Source of the DNA: JAJFUE01 sp041687335
GTDB taxonomy: Bacteria > Sumerlaeota > Sumerlaeia > MVZB01
Direction of reading: 5' to 3'
Length of the DNA: 64,000 nucleotides
NCBI GenBank assembly: GCA_041687335.1
Contig: JAWLCE010000011.1
Coordinates: forward strand, 1 to 64,000
Shown: positions 44,245-55,200 of the stretch, piece after piece
How the letters are laid out: each line of letters starts with the position of its first letter
Position numbering within the stretch: position 1 is the first letter of the stretch
Made by a program: the position numbers and the translations under genes
The notes under the pieces: generated by a model
Database searches by the model: none
Told to the model about the DNA's origin: nothing
Seen by the model: the letters and a program-made list of their open reading frames with translations, nothing else

Positions 44245-45462
44245 ATGAGCACCCACCCCCGGCTGCGTACGATCGAGGCCTTTGGCATAGAGCACGAGGG
44301 ACATCCGCACGTGATGATCCGCGATCCGGAGGGGTTGTGCCCGCGCCTGTTGGCCGTGCCATTGCCACTGTTCATGATCATGATCATGTTTGACGGCAAC
44401 ACCAGCACGTCCGACATCCGTGATGCGCTGGCGCGGCAGGCGGGCGGCCAGATCGTGATCACCAGCGATCAGCTCGAGGCGATACTGGTGGAACTGGATG
44501 AATTTTATCTGCTCGAGAACGATCGTGCGGCCCAGCGGCGGCTCGAGTTGGAGGCCGAATACGAAGGCATGGAGACCCGCCCCGCGAGCCATGCGGGGCA
44601 GGCTTATCCAGATGACCCGGCACAGTGCGCCGATTTCATGAACGGCCTGTTTGACGGGCAGCCGGGGCCGGACGCCCCGCTGCCGCGGGCCTTGATCGTG
44701 CCCCATATCGACCTGCGAGTGGGCGGGCGTACCATCGCCGGCGGGATCGCCCGTTTAAACCCGGCGCAGCCGGCCGATCTTTACATCATCCTGGGGGTGG
44801 CGCACCAGCCGGGGCGAAATTTGTTTATCGTGACCGACAAGACATTTGAGACGCCATTGGGACCGGTTGAGGTTGATCGGGCGGCGGTGGCGCGCCTTGA
44901 GGAGCTTTATGGGCGCGAGCGGCTTTCAGGGGCCGCGATCCATCGCGCCGAGCACAGCATCGAGTTTCAGGCGCTGGCGCTGCGCCACCACCACCGACAA
45001 TCCGAGACGGTGCGCATCCTGCCGATTCTGTGTGGCGGGATGGTTGAGGAGTTGCTGACCGATGGGCCGCCCCCACGTGAGCGGGAGGAAATTGGTCAAT
45101 TCATCGAGTCGCTGCGGCGCTTGATGACTGAATACGAGGGGCGGGTCTGCCTGATCGCCAGCGTTGACCTGAGTCACGTGGGGCTCAAATTCGGCGACGC
45201 CGAGGGCGTGGATGAGGCCCGCGCCGAGGTGGTGCGCCGCGAGGATCTGGAACTGCTCGAGCAGGTGAGGGCGATCGACCCGGAGGGTTTTTTCAGCCAT
45301 TTGCGTCGCGACGGCAATCAGCGTCATGTGGATGCCGGCTCGGCGGTCTATGTCCTGCTCCACGTGCTCGGCGAGGCCACGGCCGGCGACGTCGATTACC
45401 AGCAGTGGTATGAGGAGGAGACCAATTCAATGGTCACCTACGCCACGGTGCCGTTTTACTGA
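44245..45462 (+). CDS. Memo-family (AmmeMemoRadiSam system B) protein with N-terminal extension
   Basis: The 405-residue protein has a Memo domain (about 115-405) with the family's His-rich metal-site signatures PHIDLRVGG, GVAHQPG, AEHSIEFQ and VDLSHVG. Memo proteins resemble extradiol dioxygenases. In bacteria they often travel with AMMECR1 and a radical SAM enzyme in the AmmeMemoRadiSam system, whose chemistry is unresolved. Those partners are not visible here. The first 110 residues look like a small helical PqqD-like or winged-helix domain (RDPEGLCPRLLAVPLPLF, then TSTSDIRDALARQAG), an extension seen in some Memo proteins. The gene overlaps the convergent membrane-protein gene by 7 bases at its 3' end. 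Confidence 0.85.
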   Translation: MSTHPRLRTIEAFGIEHEGHPHVMIRDPEGLCPRLLAVPLPLFMIMIMFDGNTSTSDIRDALARQAGGQIVITSDQLEAILVELDEFYLLENDRAAQRRLELEAEYEGMETRPASHAGQAYPDDPAQCADFMNGLFDGQPGPDAPLPRALIVPHIDLRVGGRTIAGGIARLNPAQPADLYIILGVAHQPGRNLFIVTDKTFETPLGPVEVDRAAVARLEELYGRERLSGAAIHRAEHSIEFQALALRHHHRQSETVRILPILCGGMVEELLTDGPPPREREEIGQFIESLRRLMTEYEGRVCLIASVDLSHVGLKFGDAEGVDEARAEVVRREDLELLEQVRAIDPEGFFSHLRRDGNQRHVDAGSAVYVLLHVLGEATAGDVDYQQWYEEETNSMVTYATVPFY

Positions 45463-46538
45463 GGCCGGGCCGGCAGCAAAGGCCGGGGCTTCAGGTCGAT
45501 GCCGCCCAGTCGCGCCGCCGAGTCGAAGATCAAGGCCATGGCGATCGGATACCACTCCAGATAAATCCGCCACTCGCTAAGGATTCCGACCACCAGCAGG
45601 ATCGCGAGGTGGACCGGGAAGATCCAGAGCGCCCGCCTGAGAAACAGCGGCTTTTCCTCCCAACGGTAGAAGAGCAGGTAGATCATCGCAACCACCGCCA
45701 GTAATTGGGCCAAGCCGTAGGTCTCGGCCAGGAGCAGGTAGCGGATGTTGATGGCGAAGGTCATCTGAGCGAGATGACCGGGGTTGTCATGGAAAAGCAG
45801 GCCCAGCACCAGCCGGGCGGCCAGCCACAGGCCCAGTTGCGCTCCCGCCAGCGCAAGCCAGCGGCGCGGCGCGAGCCGATTGAAAAAGACCACGGAAAAG
45901 ATGAGAATCAGCAAAAGGGTGGTTTCGCGGTTGAAGGTTGCCAGCAGAAACAGTGGCAGGTAAAGCCGCCAGCGCCGGCGCGCCATCAACCCCAGCAGGA
46001 GCGCCATGAAGGCCAACGTGGACCAGTCATAGAGCGTGTGCAGGTCGCGCGTCATCACGGGCAGGCCCGCCAGAGCCGTCAGGCTGAGCGCGTCGAGCGC
46101 CTCGCGCGGGGGAGCCCACAACGAGCGCACGAACAGCCGGAAGGCGAAGAAGAAGCCGATCAGGCAAAGGTAGAGCGCCACCAGCGCGACGAGATATTCG
46201 GCGGTATAGTCCGGGACCCAGCCGTACTTTTCGAAGTTGTGCGAGATGAATGGGTGCTCGCGGGCCTGACGGGCCATTTCGGCCCGCGTGGCGGCGGGAA
46301 TGGCCAACGTTCCCAATCGGATCAGCTCGGGCACGAGCGCGCGATTCACGATGGGGCGCTCATTGAGGTGATAGACCATCTGCGGGATGATCTTGATCTC
46401 GTGGGTGCGCTCGATGCCCGGGTCGCGGGCGGCGATCGAGAGCACAACCCCCGCCAGCAACGCGGCCGTGGCATAGAACAGGAATCCGTAGAAGGCCGGG
46501 CGGCGCCGGCGCAGCGTCGGCAGGGTGCTGGTCAGCAT
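45456..46538 (-). CDS. Polytopic membrane protein, possible GT-C-like transferase
   Basis: The 360-residue protein has about nine hydrophobic segments. A loop after the first contains MVYHLNERPIVNRALVPELI, and a later segment has FNRETTLLLILIFSVVF. These NRALVP and FNRET patterns recall uncharacterised GT-C-like membrane proteins, but I cannot assign a function. ATG 46538 has GGGAGGAG 8 bases upstream; the frame is open to 46601 without support. It is convergent with the Memo-family gene. Confidence 0.6.
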   Translation of the reverse strand: MLTSTLPTLRRRRPAFYGFLFYATAALLAGVVLSIAARDPGIERTHEIKIIPQMVYHLNERPIVNRALVPELIRLGTLAIPAATRAEMARQAREHPFISHNFEKYGWVPDYTAEYLVALVALYLCLIGFFFAFRLFVRSLWAPPREALDALSLTALAGLPVMTRDLHTLYDWSTLAFMALLLGLMARRRWRLYLPLFLLATFNRETTLLLILIFSVVFFNRLAPRRWLALAGAQLGLWLAARLVLGLLFHDNPGHLAQMTFAINIRYLLLAETYGLAQLLAVVAMIYLLFYRWEEKPLFLRRALWIFPVHLAILLVVGILSEWRIYLEWYPIAMALIFDSAARLGGIDLKPRPLLPARPQ

Positions 46539-46894
46539 CGGGTCACTCCTCCCGCCTTCCGGCCGCGGCAGTGGCGCCGGTGTGCTTGCGGAACTTGACA
46601 TTATCGCGTGGGCGGGGCCGATGCAAGCCGCGCGACGTTACGGAGGGAAGTAGTGGGTTGAGTCATTCGACCCGACATGGGACTCCAGTGTCGTTTCGAA
46701 GAGCCGACCTACCCTCCCCCGCAATGACCGCGATCGGATGCCCCTCATCCTTGACAGGATCGGCAAGTGGCCGGTAGCCTGTTTATCGATTATGCATGCC
46801 CGCTGCCGTGATGAGGATCGGATCATGGCATCCGAGGCGGCGGATATGTTTATCATCTTGGCAACGACGACCACGGGGGCGGAGCTCAAGTTTG
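46539..46894. other. Intergenic region between divergent genes, holding repeat copy C
   Basis: About 355 bases without a supported gene. The frame of the downstream radical SAM gene is open through part of it, but upstream codons have no ribosome-binding site. It contains a near full-length copy of the GAA-triloop repeat. Promoters for both divergent genes must lie here but are not distinct. Confidence 0.5.
46652..46715 (+). repeat. Copy C of the GAA-triloop palindromic repeat
   Basis: GTGGGTTGAGTCATTCGACC leads to the palindrome GTCGTTTC-GAA-GAGCCGAC and CTACC. One stem pair is mismatched and one is a wobble. The upstream half (TTCGACCCGACA) matches copies A and B. Confidence 0.7.
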
Positions 46895-48037
46895 ATGGCC
46901 AATGACGGGCAGAGTTACTGGAAGGCGTTGCGGCGCACGGTGCGCTACCATGTCCGTTCGGGGCTGGGGCTGCCGATCCGTCCGCTCAAGCTGCGCCTGT
47001 CTCTGACCAATCGCTGCAACTCGCGCTGCATCATGTGTTCGATCTGGCAGTTTCAGGATAATGGGGCGCCGTCCCTGCCGGGGGAGATCACGGTCGAGGA
47101 GATCGAGCGGCTGGCGGCTGTCAATCGGGATTTTCTGGGGAAGGTCGATCATATCAGCCTGACCGGCGGCGAGCCGACGCTGCGCCGCGACCTGGTCGAG
47201 GTGACGCGCGCGCTGACCGAGGGCTTCCCCGGCCGCACGCTCAGCTTCAACAGCAACGGCTTCAACACGCGTCGGATCATCGGGATGGTGGAGCAGATTC
47301 TGGAGTTTCGCAAGCAGCTCACCGTCATGATCTCGCTCGATGCGATCGGGGAGCAGCACAACGTCATCCGTGGCATGCGCGGCGACGTCTGCACACAGGT
47401 GATCAAGACCATTGACGGGCTGGCGGCGATGCGCGGGCCGGGCCGGCGGCTCAAGCTGCAGGTCAACACGGTCATGACCAACGAGAACCGTGATCAGTTG
47501 ATGGGCGTGTGGAACTTCTGCCGCGAGCGCGGGGTGCAGTTCAATCCGATTTACATCACCTATGGCCAGCTCTACCAGAACCAGCAGGCCGAGGCTGGGA
47601 CCATCAAGCTGACGGGGGAATCGCGAGAGCGGTTGCTCAAGGATGCCGAGCAGATCATGCGTCACGAGCCGGGCCTGCAGCTTTATGAGGCCGTCAATCT
47701 GCTCAGGACCGACCGGCGCGACTTCGACTGCTGGGCCGGCAAGCTGATGATGCTGATCGAAGAGAACTGCGACGTGTTTCCCAACGGCGGCTGCCCGACG
47801 GACTTCAAGCTGGGCAACTTGCGCGACTTCGGAATGGACCTCAAGGCGTTGCTGGCGTCACCGCCGGCGCGCCGAATCCTGGGTGGGGTCAGCGCCTGCC
47901 GATTGTGCCAGATTCCCTGTGAATACATGACCACGCTGAATCATGCGGAAGCCCTGACGGGCTGGCGGAAGCGGCGCGAGCTGACCAAGTATGCCCAAGG
48001 CACCGGCGCCGCCGCGGCGGTTGAAGATATCGACTGA
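46895..48037 (+). CDS. Radical SAM protein with SPASM-like C-terminal cysteines
   Basis: The 380-residue protein has LTNRCNSRCIMCSIWQ, a CxxxCxxC radical SAM cluster (Cys41, Cys45, Cys48), followed by HISLTGGEPTLRRDL. That is the MoaA/SPASM-type pattern. The C-terminal region holds further Cys (about 311-350: CDVFPNGGC, ACRLCQIPC), suggesting an auxiliary iron-sulfur cluster. Such enzymes modify peptides, lipids or sugars. No precursor-peptide gene is visible adjacent, so the substrate is unknown. ATG 46895 has GGAG 11 bases upstream. The stop is 2 bases from the next start, so it is probably coupled to the DUF188 gene. Confidence 0.78.
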   Translation: MANDGQSYWKALRRTVRYHVRSGLGLPIRPLKLRLSLTNRCNSRCIMCSIWQFQDNGAPSLPGEITVEEIERLAAVNRDFLGKVDHISLTGGEPTLRRDLVEVTRALTEGFPGRTLSFNSNGFNTRRIIGMVEQILEFRKQLTVMISLDAIGEQHNVIRGMRGDVCTQVIKTIDGLAAMRGPGRRLKLQVNTVMTNENRDQLMGVWNFCRERGVQFNPIYITYGQLYQNQQAEAGTIKLTGESRERLLKDAEQIMRHEPGLQLYEAVNLLRTDRRDFDCWAGKLMMLIEENCDVFPNGGCPTDFKLGNLRDFGMDLKALLASPPARRILGGVSACRLCQIPCEYMTTLNHAEALTGWRKRRELTKYAQGTGAAAAVEDID

Positions 48038-48039
48038 CG

Positions 48040-48534
48040 ATGATGACTTTGGCGCAGGGGCAAGGGGATGGACCACCTTCACCGCAGGCGCGGGTGATCG
48101 TGGATGCGGACGCATGCCCGATGAAGGAGTTGATCGAGCGGGCGGCGGCGCGTCATGGCCTGCCGGTTTTGCTGGTGACGGCGACTGCGATGCGCGAGCG
48201 CGGGCAGGCGGGGGTCGAGGTGATTCGAATCGCAGCGGGTCCCGATGCCGTTGATGACTGGATCATCGAGCACTGCGGCCCGGGGGATATCATCGTGACT
48301 CAGGATATTCCGCTGGCGGCGGCGGCGATCGAGCGTGGCGCGCTGGTGATCGAAAACCGCGGGGAAATCCTCGGTCCCGGAAACATTGGTGAGCGGCTCG
48401 CCATGCGCAACCTTGTGATGGAACTGCGGGATTCGAGGGCTTATGAGGGGGGCGGACCGCGTCCGCTCAGTCCGCGCGACCGCCAGCGCTTTGCCCAATC
48501 GCTGGGCCGGCTGCTCGACCGGCTGCGCAGTTAG
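48040..48534 (+). CDS. YaiI/YqxD family (DUF188) protein
   Basis: The 164-residue protein has the DUF188 signature IVDADACPMKELIERAA, GPDAVDDWIIEHCGPGDIIV, TQDIPLAAAA and ENRGEILGPGNIGERLAMR. The fold is PIN-like, with conserved Asp residues that suggest a metal-dependent nuclease, but no activity is established to my knowledge. ATG 48040 follows the preceding stop by 2 bases; ATG 48043 is an alternative. It ends before a bidirectional terminator. Confidence 0.88.
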   Translation: MMTLAQGQGDGPPSPQARVIVDADACPMKELIERAAARHGLPVLLVTATAMRERGQAGVEVIRIAAGPDAVDDWIIEHCGPGDIIVTQDIPLAAAAIERGALVIENRGEILGPGNIGERLAMRNLVMELRDSRAYEGGGPRPLSPRDRQRFAQSLGRLLDRLRS

Positions 48535-48562
48535 TTGCGGGGAGTGCATGTTCTAAAAGAAT

Positions 48563-48597
48563 CCGGCGTCGGAAGACCTCATGGTCCCCGACGCCGG
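48563..48597. terminator. Bidirectional terminator between DUF188 and tpx genes
   Basis: CCGGCGTCGG (48563-48572) and CCGACGCCGG (48588-48597) form a perfect 10-base-pair stem with a 15-base loop between converging stop codons. Confidence 0.65.
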
Positions 48598-48617
48598 CAT
48601 GAACACAATTCGATGAG

Positions 48618-49109
48618 TCAGCTGATTTTGCGGGCGACCTCAAGGGCGGCCTCGTAATCGGGCTCCTCGGCGATTTCCTCGCAGATCTGGCGGTAGGCGA
48701 CGCGGCCTTCCTTGTCGATGACGAAGACGGCTCGTGAGATCAGCCCCAGTTCCCGAATCATCAGGCCATATTTCTCGGCAAACTCGTGATTGCGGTAGTC
48801 CGAAACCATCAGCAGGTTCTGGATACCCTCGGCCTCGCAGAAGCGTTTCTGGGCGAATGGCAGGTCCATGCTGATGGTCAGTGTGCGGGCGCCGGCCTTT
48901 TCGGCCTCGCGATTGAACCGGCGCGTTTGCGTGGCGCAGACGGCGGTATCGATCGAGGGCACGGCGCTGATGATAACCACCTGGCCCCGCAGGTCGGAGA
49001 GCTTGACCGGACTCATCTCTTTGTCGATGGCGGTGAAATCGGGGGCGGGATCTCCCTCGCGGATTTCCCGCCCCTCAAGCGTCACCGGATTGCCTTTAAA
49101 GGTGACCAT
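48618..49109 (-). CDS. tpx: Thiol peroxidase
   Basis: The 163-residue atypical 2-Cys peroxiredoxin reduces peroxides with thioredoxin. It has the signature PSIDTAVCATQTRRF with peroxidatic Cys58 and resolving Cys91 in FCEAEG, as in E. coli Tpx (168 residues). ATG 49109 with GAGG upstream is preferred over a TTG at 49130. It lies 17 bases downstream of the Gln-rich lipoprotein gene on the same strand, so the two are probably co-transcribed. Confidence 0.93.
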   Translation of the reverse strand: MVTFKGNPVTLEGREIREGDPAPDFTAIDKEMSPVKLSDLRGQVVIISAVPSIDTAVCATQTRRFNREAEKAGARTLTISMDLPFAQKRFCEAEGIQNLLMVSDYRNHEFAEKYGLMIRELGLISRAVFVIDKEGRVAYRQICEEIAEEPDYEAALEVARKIS

Positions 49110-49126
49110 TGATCTTGCCTCACCAA

Positions 49127-49741
49127 TCAATTCTGCTGGGGCTGGATCAGCGGTTCATCCTGCTGACCATTCTGGCTGGGCGGCTGCTGCTGACCATTTT
49201 GCGCAGGCTGCTGCTGCTGGGCGGGTGACTCCATGGTCCCCGGTTGCGACTGCTGGCCGGTCTGGGCCTGGCTGCTCACCTGATCCAGCTCACTCTCGAT
49301 CTGCTCGAGCTGGCGGTCGATCTGCTGGCGCAACTGCTGGGCTTGCTGCTGATCCGCCTGGCGGAGCTGGTCGACCTGCTGGGTCGATTGCTGGAGCCGG
49401 CTCTCGATCTGCTGGATGCGCTGCTGGGCCTGCTGGTCCAAGCCAGGCTGCTCGCGCATGGTCTGGATCCGCTGCGCCAGCATCTGGACCTCCATCTCGA
49501 CTTCCTGGACCATCTGCTGGTGCTGCTGATTCTGCTGCTGATCCATGACCGGGGTCGGAGTCGGCTCAGCGGCGCCATTCCGTGCCGGCTGCGTCGGCGG
49601 CGGATCACCCGGTTCCATCTCATCGACAGGTTCGATGGGGCTGCCAACGGGCCGGGTGGGGGCGCGGTCGTCACGCTGGGGGCATCCGATCGTAAACGTC
49701 AGAAATCCCAGAGCGCTTGCGAGAACAATCATCCTCAACAT
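49127..49741 (-). CDS. Gln-rich coiled-coil lipoprotein
   Basis: The 204-residue product has a lipoprotein signal peptide with TIGC (Cys20). A Pro/Thr-rich linker, then a long Gln-rich heptad region (about 68-155) and a low-complexity Gln/Pro/Asn tail follow. No family is recognised. The architecture suggests an outer-membrane- or periplasm-anchored coiled coil. A perfect AGGAGG precedes ATG 49741. It is the first gene of a unit with tpx; no functional link is evident from the sequence. Confidence 0.7.
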   Translation of the reverse strand: MLRMIVLASALGFLTFTIGCPQRDDRAPTRPVGSPIEPVDEMEPGDPPPTQPARNGAAEPTPTPVMDQQQNQQHQQMVQEVEMEVQMLAQRIQTMREQPGLDQQAQQRIQQIESRLQQSTQQVDQLRQADQQQAQQLRQQIDRQLEQIESELDQVSSQAQTGQQSQPGTMESPAQQQQPAQNGQQQPPSQNGQQDEPLIQPQQN

Positions 49742-50024
49742 GGAAATCCTCCTGTGGTTTGCTTGATCTCAAGTGCCGTTCAACATTTTCCAGCCACTCA
49801 TCCGAAAATTCGGAGCGAAGCCAAGTTCCATGTCGAACGTCGAACCTGAACTGCGTGTTCTTCTAAATATCATTTTTGAAAAGCAGGGGCTTGGAAGTCA
49901 ATTTATTGTCATATGGATTGTCAACGGCGGTGAGGGTGTGAATAGTAAATGCGGCGTAGGCATCCGGTGCCCGGCGCAGCGCCAGCCCGCAGGCCGGGTG
50001 ATTTCAAGGCAAAAGGAGGATTTG

Positions 50025-50897
50025 ATGTCACCGCAGATCGTGACCGTGGCCGAGGCCCTGGCGGCCGGCACGCGCCGGCTGCGCGCCGAAGGGATGGAAA
50101 GTGCCGCGCTGGACATGAGCCTGCTGCTGGCCGAGACGCTGGGGCTGGATCGGCTTGGAATTTTCCTGAACCAGGAACGGCCACTCGATCCGAAGGAGCG
50201 TGCGCGCCTGCGGGTGTTGTTCGATCGGCGGTTGCGGCGCGAACCGATGGCTTACATCCTGGGGCGGCGCGAGTTCTACGGTTTGACATTCATGGTCAGC
50301 CGGGACGTGCTGATCCCGCGCCCTGAGACCGAGCATTTGGTCGAGGCCGTATTGGCATGGCTGAAGGCGCGCCCGGTGGACGCACCCGAACCGCTCCTGG
50401 CCGATATCGGCACCGGCTCCGGGGCGATCGCCGTCGCCGCGGCGCATCATTTCCCGGCCGCGCGCTGGCTGGCGACCGATGTTTCGGAAAGTGCGCTCGG
50501 GGTGGCCGCGCTCAATGCCGAGCGGCATGGGGCGCGCGAACGGATCGAATTGCGTCAGGGTTCACTCTATGAGCCGATCGATGAGACGCTCGATGCCATC
50601 GTGAGCAACCCGCCTTACATCGCCGATGGCGAACGCGCGGGGCTGGAGCCGGACGTGCGGGATTGGGAACCCGCCGGGGCGCTCTTTGCCGGGCCCGACG
50701 GGCTGGATTGCATCCGGGAGCTCATCGCCGGAGCGCCGGAGCGGTTGCGGTCGGGCGGGCGTTTGTGGATGGAGATTGGATCGGCACAGTCCGGCGCGGT
50801 GAAGACCCTGCTTGAGGCGAACGGCGCGTTCGAACAGATCAAGGTCATCACCGACTATGCGGGCCTCGACCGTGTGGTCGCCGCGGTACGCAAGTGA
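50025..50897 (+). CDS. prmC: Peptide chain release factor N5-glutamine methyltransferase
   Basis: The 290-residue enzyme methylates the GGQ glutamine of release factors RF1 and RF2. It has the HemK-type N-terminal helical domain (about 1-80), the linker SRDVLIPRPETEHLV, the SAM site DIGTGSGAIAVAAA and the catalytic SNPPY. Length fits the family. ATG 50025 lies 6 bases after AAGGAGG, fixing the start although the frame is open to 49773. It lies 82 bases upstream of mqnE. prfA, its usual neighbour, is not adjacent; rpmE, often found with prfA and prmC, is about 6 kb away. Confidence 0.93.
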   Translation: MSPQIVTVAEALAAGTRRLRAEGMESAALDMSLLLAETLGLDRLGIFLNQERPLDPKERARLRVLFDRRLRREPMAYILGRREFYGLTFMVSRDVLIPRPETEHLVEAVLAWLKARPVDAPEPLLADIGTGSGAIAVAAAHHFPAARWLATDVSESALGVAALNAERHGARERIELRQGSLYEPIDETLDAIVSNPPYIADGERAGLEPDVRDWEPAGALFAGPDGLDCIRELIAGAPERLRSGGRLWMEIGSAQSGAVKTLLEANGAFEQIKVITDYAGLDRVVAAVRK

Positions 50898-50979
50898 CGG
50901 GGCGAAAGGATGGCCCTGCGAGCGGGGAGTGGGTTAAAGTCGTTGCAGGCACTGATTAAGGAAGGAACCGATCACCAGG

Positions 50980-52107
<1,128 letters not shown>

Positions 52108-52275
52108 ATTGATCGCTGATGTCACAACACCGGTTTTGAGGCGATTTTTGCGGAATCTTCGGGTGGCTCTCATTCAGAATTGCGCGGCTCCACCAGAACG
52201 CGATATCCTTGGCGGCAGTGTCGCCGGTCCTCGGATCTCGGCGGGAACGATTGGTTTGACTAAGGTTGTCCCTTG

Positions 52276-55200
52276 ATGAGCGTCCGCGCCGCCTGGATCC
52301 GCCGACAAATGGTTTTGACCGCCATGGTGCTGTTATCCGGTTGGATGGGCGGATGCTCCAAGGATGGCGCCGATGATCCATCCATGATCGGGACGCGGTT
52401 GGTTGCGGCTGCCGACCCGCCTGCCTGGGAGCTCATAGAAACTGGTGAAGCGCCGACGTCGATGACGTTGCGGCTGCGTTGGCCAGCCGGTGCGCCGGCG
52501 CCCGATACGCCCGAACCGCTGGTTTTTTGCCTGCCGCCCGATCGTGAAATTTCCGCGCGCTGGCTGGAGGCGCGTGTGGGCGAGCGGTTGCTGGGCAATC
52601 AGGCACGCGACCGCTCGAGCGACAGCCGTCCGACCCCGGCCGAAGGCTTCCTGGCGCAGGCCCCGCGCGTTGAGCCGGCAGGATGGTTGCGCCAGTGGCC
52701 GCTCTACCGACTTCATTTGCAGCCGGGCGCCATTGACCTCTTGCGTGGGCGCGAGCATGTGGACCAGCCGCTCGAGCTGACTTTGGGACTAAATTGGGAT
52801 CAGGCCTTCGAGCCCGCCGAACAGGTGGCCGCACCCGCGACCGCAGCCGAGCGCGACTGGCGGGTGCTGGCCGAGGCGTTGGTGCTGAACCGGGAGGGCC
52901 TTGAGCGCTACCGGGCGCAGGAGCCGCCGCTGCCGCCGGATTTGGCGGTGGTCGCGACTGACCCGCGGCGGCTCGCGGGTGGCGAACGGCCGTGGGCGCG
53001 GTTGCGGATCGAGCGGGAGGGGCTGTATCGGCTCCATCGCGATGACTTATTGCGGGCCGGCTTTGGATCGGGGCGAGACTTGGCGGCGGCGCGAGTTTTT
53101 TCGCGAGGGAGGCCGGTGCCCCTGCTGCGCGTGGCGGCCGGGGATGCGGACGGGCTTGAGCCGGGCGTCTATTTCTGGGCTGCGGCCGGCGATGGACCTT
53201 ACAGTCGCGAGCGGGTTTACTGGCTGACGCTGGGGGACGACCTGCCGGACCCGATCCTTGAGCCGCAGTCGGCTGATGAGGCCGCGGCGCCGCCGGAGCG
53301 CGCGCTGGTGTCGCGGCGCATGGTGCGCGACCGCGACGAGCAGCGCGTAGAATTGCATGGCCAACATCTGGCGATTGCAGCGATCCGCTGGATTGAATCC
53401 CCGCTTGAGCGCGGCGAGGATCATTTGTTTTCGCTGGAGCTGCCCGATTGGACCCATGGCGAACTACCGATCCGCGCCAGGTTGGATTTTTTGATTGATC
53501 GGGAAAAGGCCCACCTCCAGCCGCGCGTTGAAGTCCATGCGCTGCCGCGCCAGTTGGGCATCATGCCCATTCCAACCGGCGGGAGCGAAGCATCGGTGGT
53601 GGTTGAAATCCCACCGGCGGTGATTCGAGACGGCCACACCACACTGTCCCTGCGCCTGATACAAAATCCGTCGCTGAGTCCGGCCGAGATACATCAGGGG
53701 AGCGGCGTCTGGCTCGATCGCATCGTCGTCGACTATCCGGGCCAGGCGAGACTGGAACAGGGGCGGCTGACGCTGGCTGAAGAGGATTCGGGTCCCGCCG
53801 CGTCCTGGATTCCGATCCAGGGACCCGCGCCGACATTGGCGCTGGCGATGATGGAGGAGCTGCCGGTTCAGCGGCTGCCGCTGATCCGGCGTGAAGGCCG
53901 GCTTGGCGTGGAGCGTCCTGCCAGTGTCGGTCGGGTGGAGCTGCTGAATGCCGAGGCGATCCTGGCCGTGCCGCGACCCGAGGCGGCCGCGCCGGTGGAC
54001 CTGGCCGATCCGGAGTTGGCGGCGGACCTGCTGGTGATCTATCACCGGCGATTCGAGGGCTCGGCGCGCCGGCTGGCAAACCATCATGAGGCGGGGGGGA
54101 GGCGCGTGCTGCTGGCCGAAATCCAGCAGGTCTATGACAGCTTCAGCCATGGTGAATTGACCCCGTTTGCCATTCGAGCGTTGCTTGCCCACGCACTGCG
54201 CCATTGGCAGTCCGCGCCAGCCCAGGTGCTGCTGGTGGGCGACTGCAACAGCGACTACCTGAATATTGCCCGCGATGGTGTCGCCAATGACGTTCCATCC
54301 TACTCGTTCGGCGATGGCGCCGAGACCTGGGCCTCGGACTGGTGGCTGGGGACGGTGGCCGGCGGGGATGATATGGCGGATTACATGATCGGCCGCTTGA
54401 GCGCCGTGGAGCCGTCCGATATGGAGGCGATCGTCGACAAGTCGCTGGCGTACCAGGGGCGGCCGCCCGCGGGTCCCTGGCGCGCGCGGGTGGGATATGT
54501 CGCCGATCGGGCCGACTTGGGCAGAGAATTCACCGAGGCCATCGATGACCTGAGGCTGCAACTGACGCCGGCCGCCTTCGCGCCGCGGCGCACGGCGCTG
54601 GACGAGCTGCCGCTGGAAGACAACTGGTATCTGCCGCGCGACCTGGTCGAGGCCAAGTCGATGAAGGTCAGTCGCGCCGCCACCGAGTCGATCGAGACCA
54701 CCCTGCGCAATGGGGTGGTGATGCTCGACTATTATGGCCATGGCTCGCCCAATATCTGGTCGAACGACCGGATCTGGTTTGGCGGCGGCTCGCGCAACAG
54801 CGACAACCCGCGCCTGGCGGGCAGCGGCTTCCCCTCTTTTATCGTGAACATGACCTGTAACAGCGGGGCTATTGATTACCCGCTGCGCCCCTGGAACATC
54901 TGCATCAGCGAAGACCTGCTGCGCACGCGTGATGGCGGCGCGGTCGGGTTGTTCGTGCCATCGGGGCCGGGGACCACCATGGGCCACCGCGAGTTGTCAG
55001 CCGAGCTGCGCGCGGCGATGTTCAGGGACCGGCTGCGTGGGTTGGGCGAGGTGACCACGCTGGCCAAGCTGCGGCTGGCAGTGGCAGGGCGTTCGCGCGA
55101 CCTGGTCTACATGCACCTTCTGCTGGGAGATCCGCTGCTGCGGCTGGCGATGCCGGCCGAATGGTTCTCGCTTGAGCTGACGCCAGCGGTGGTCGAGGCG

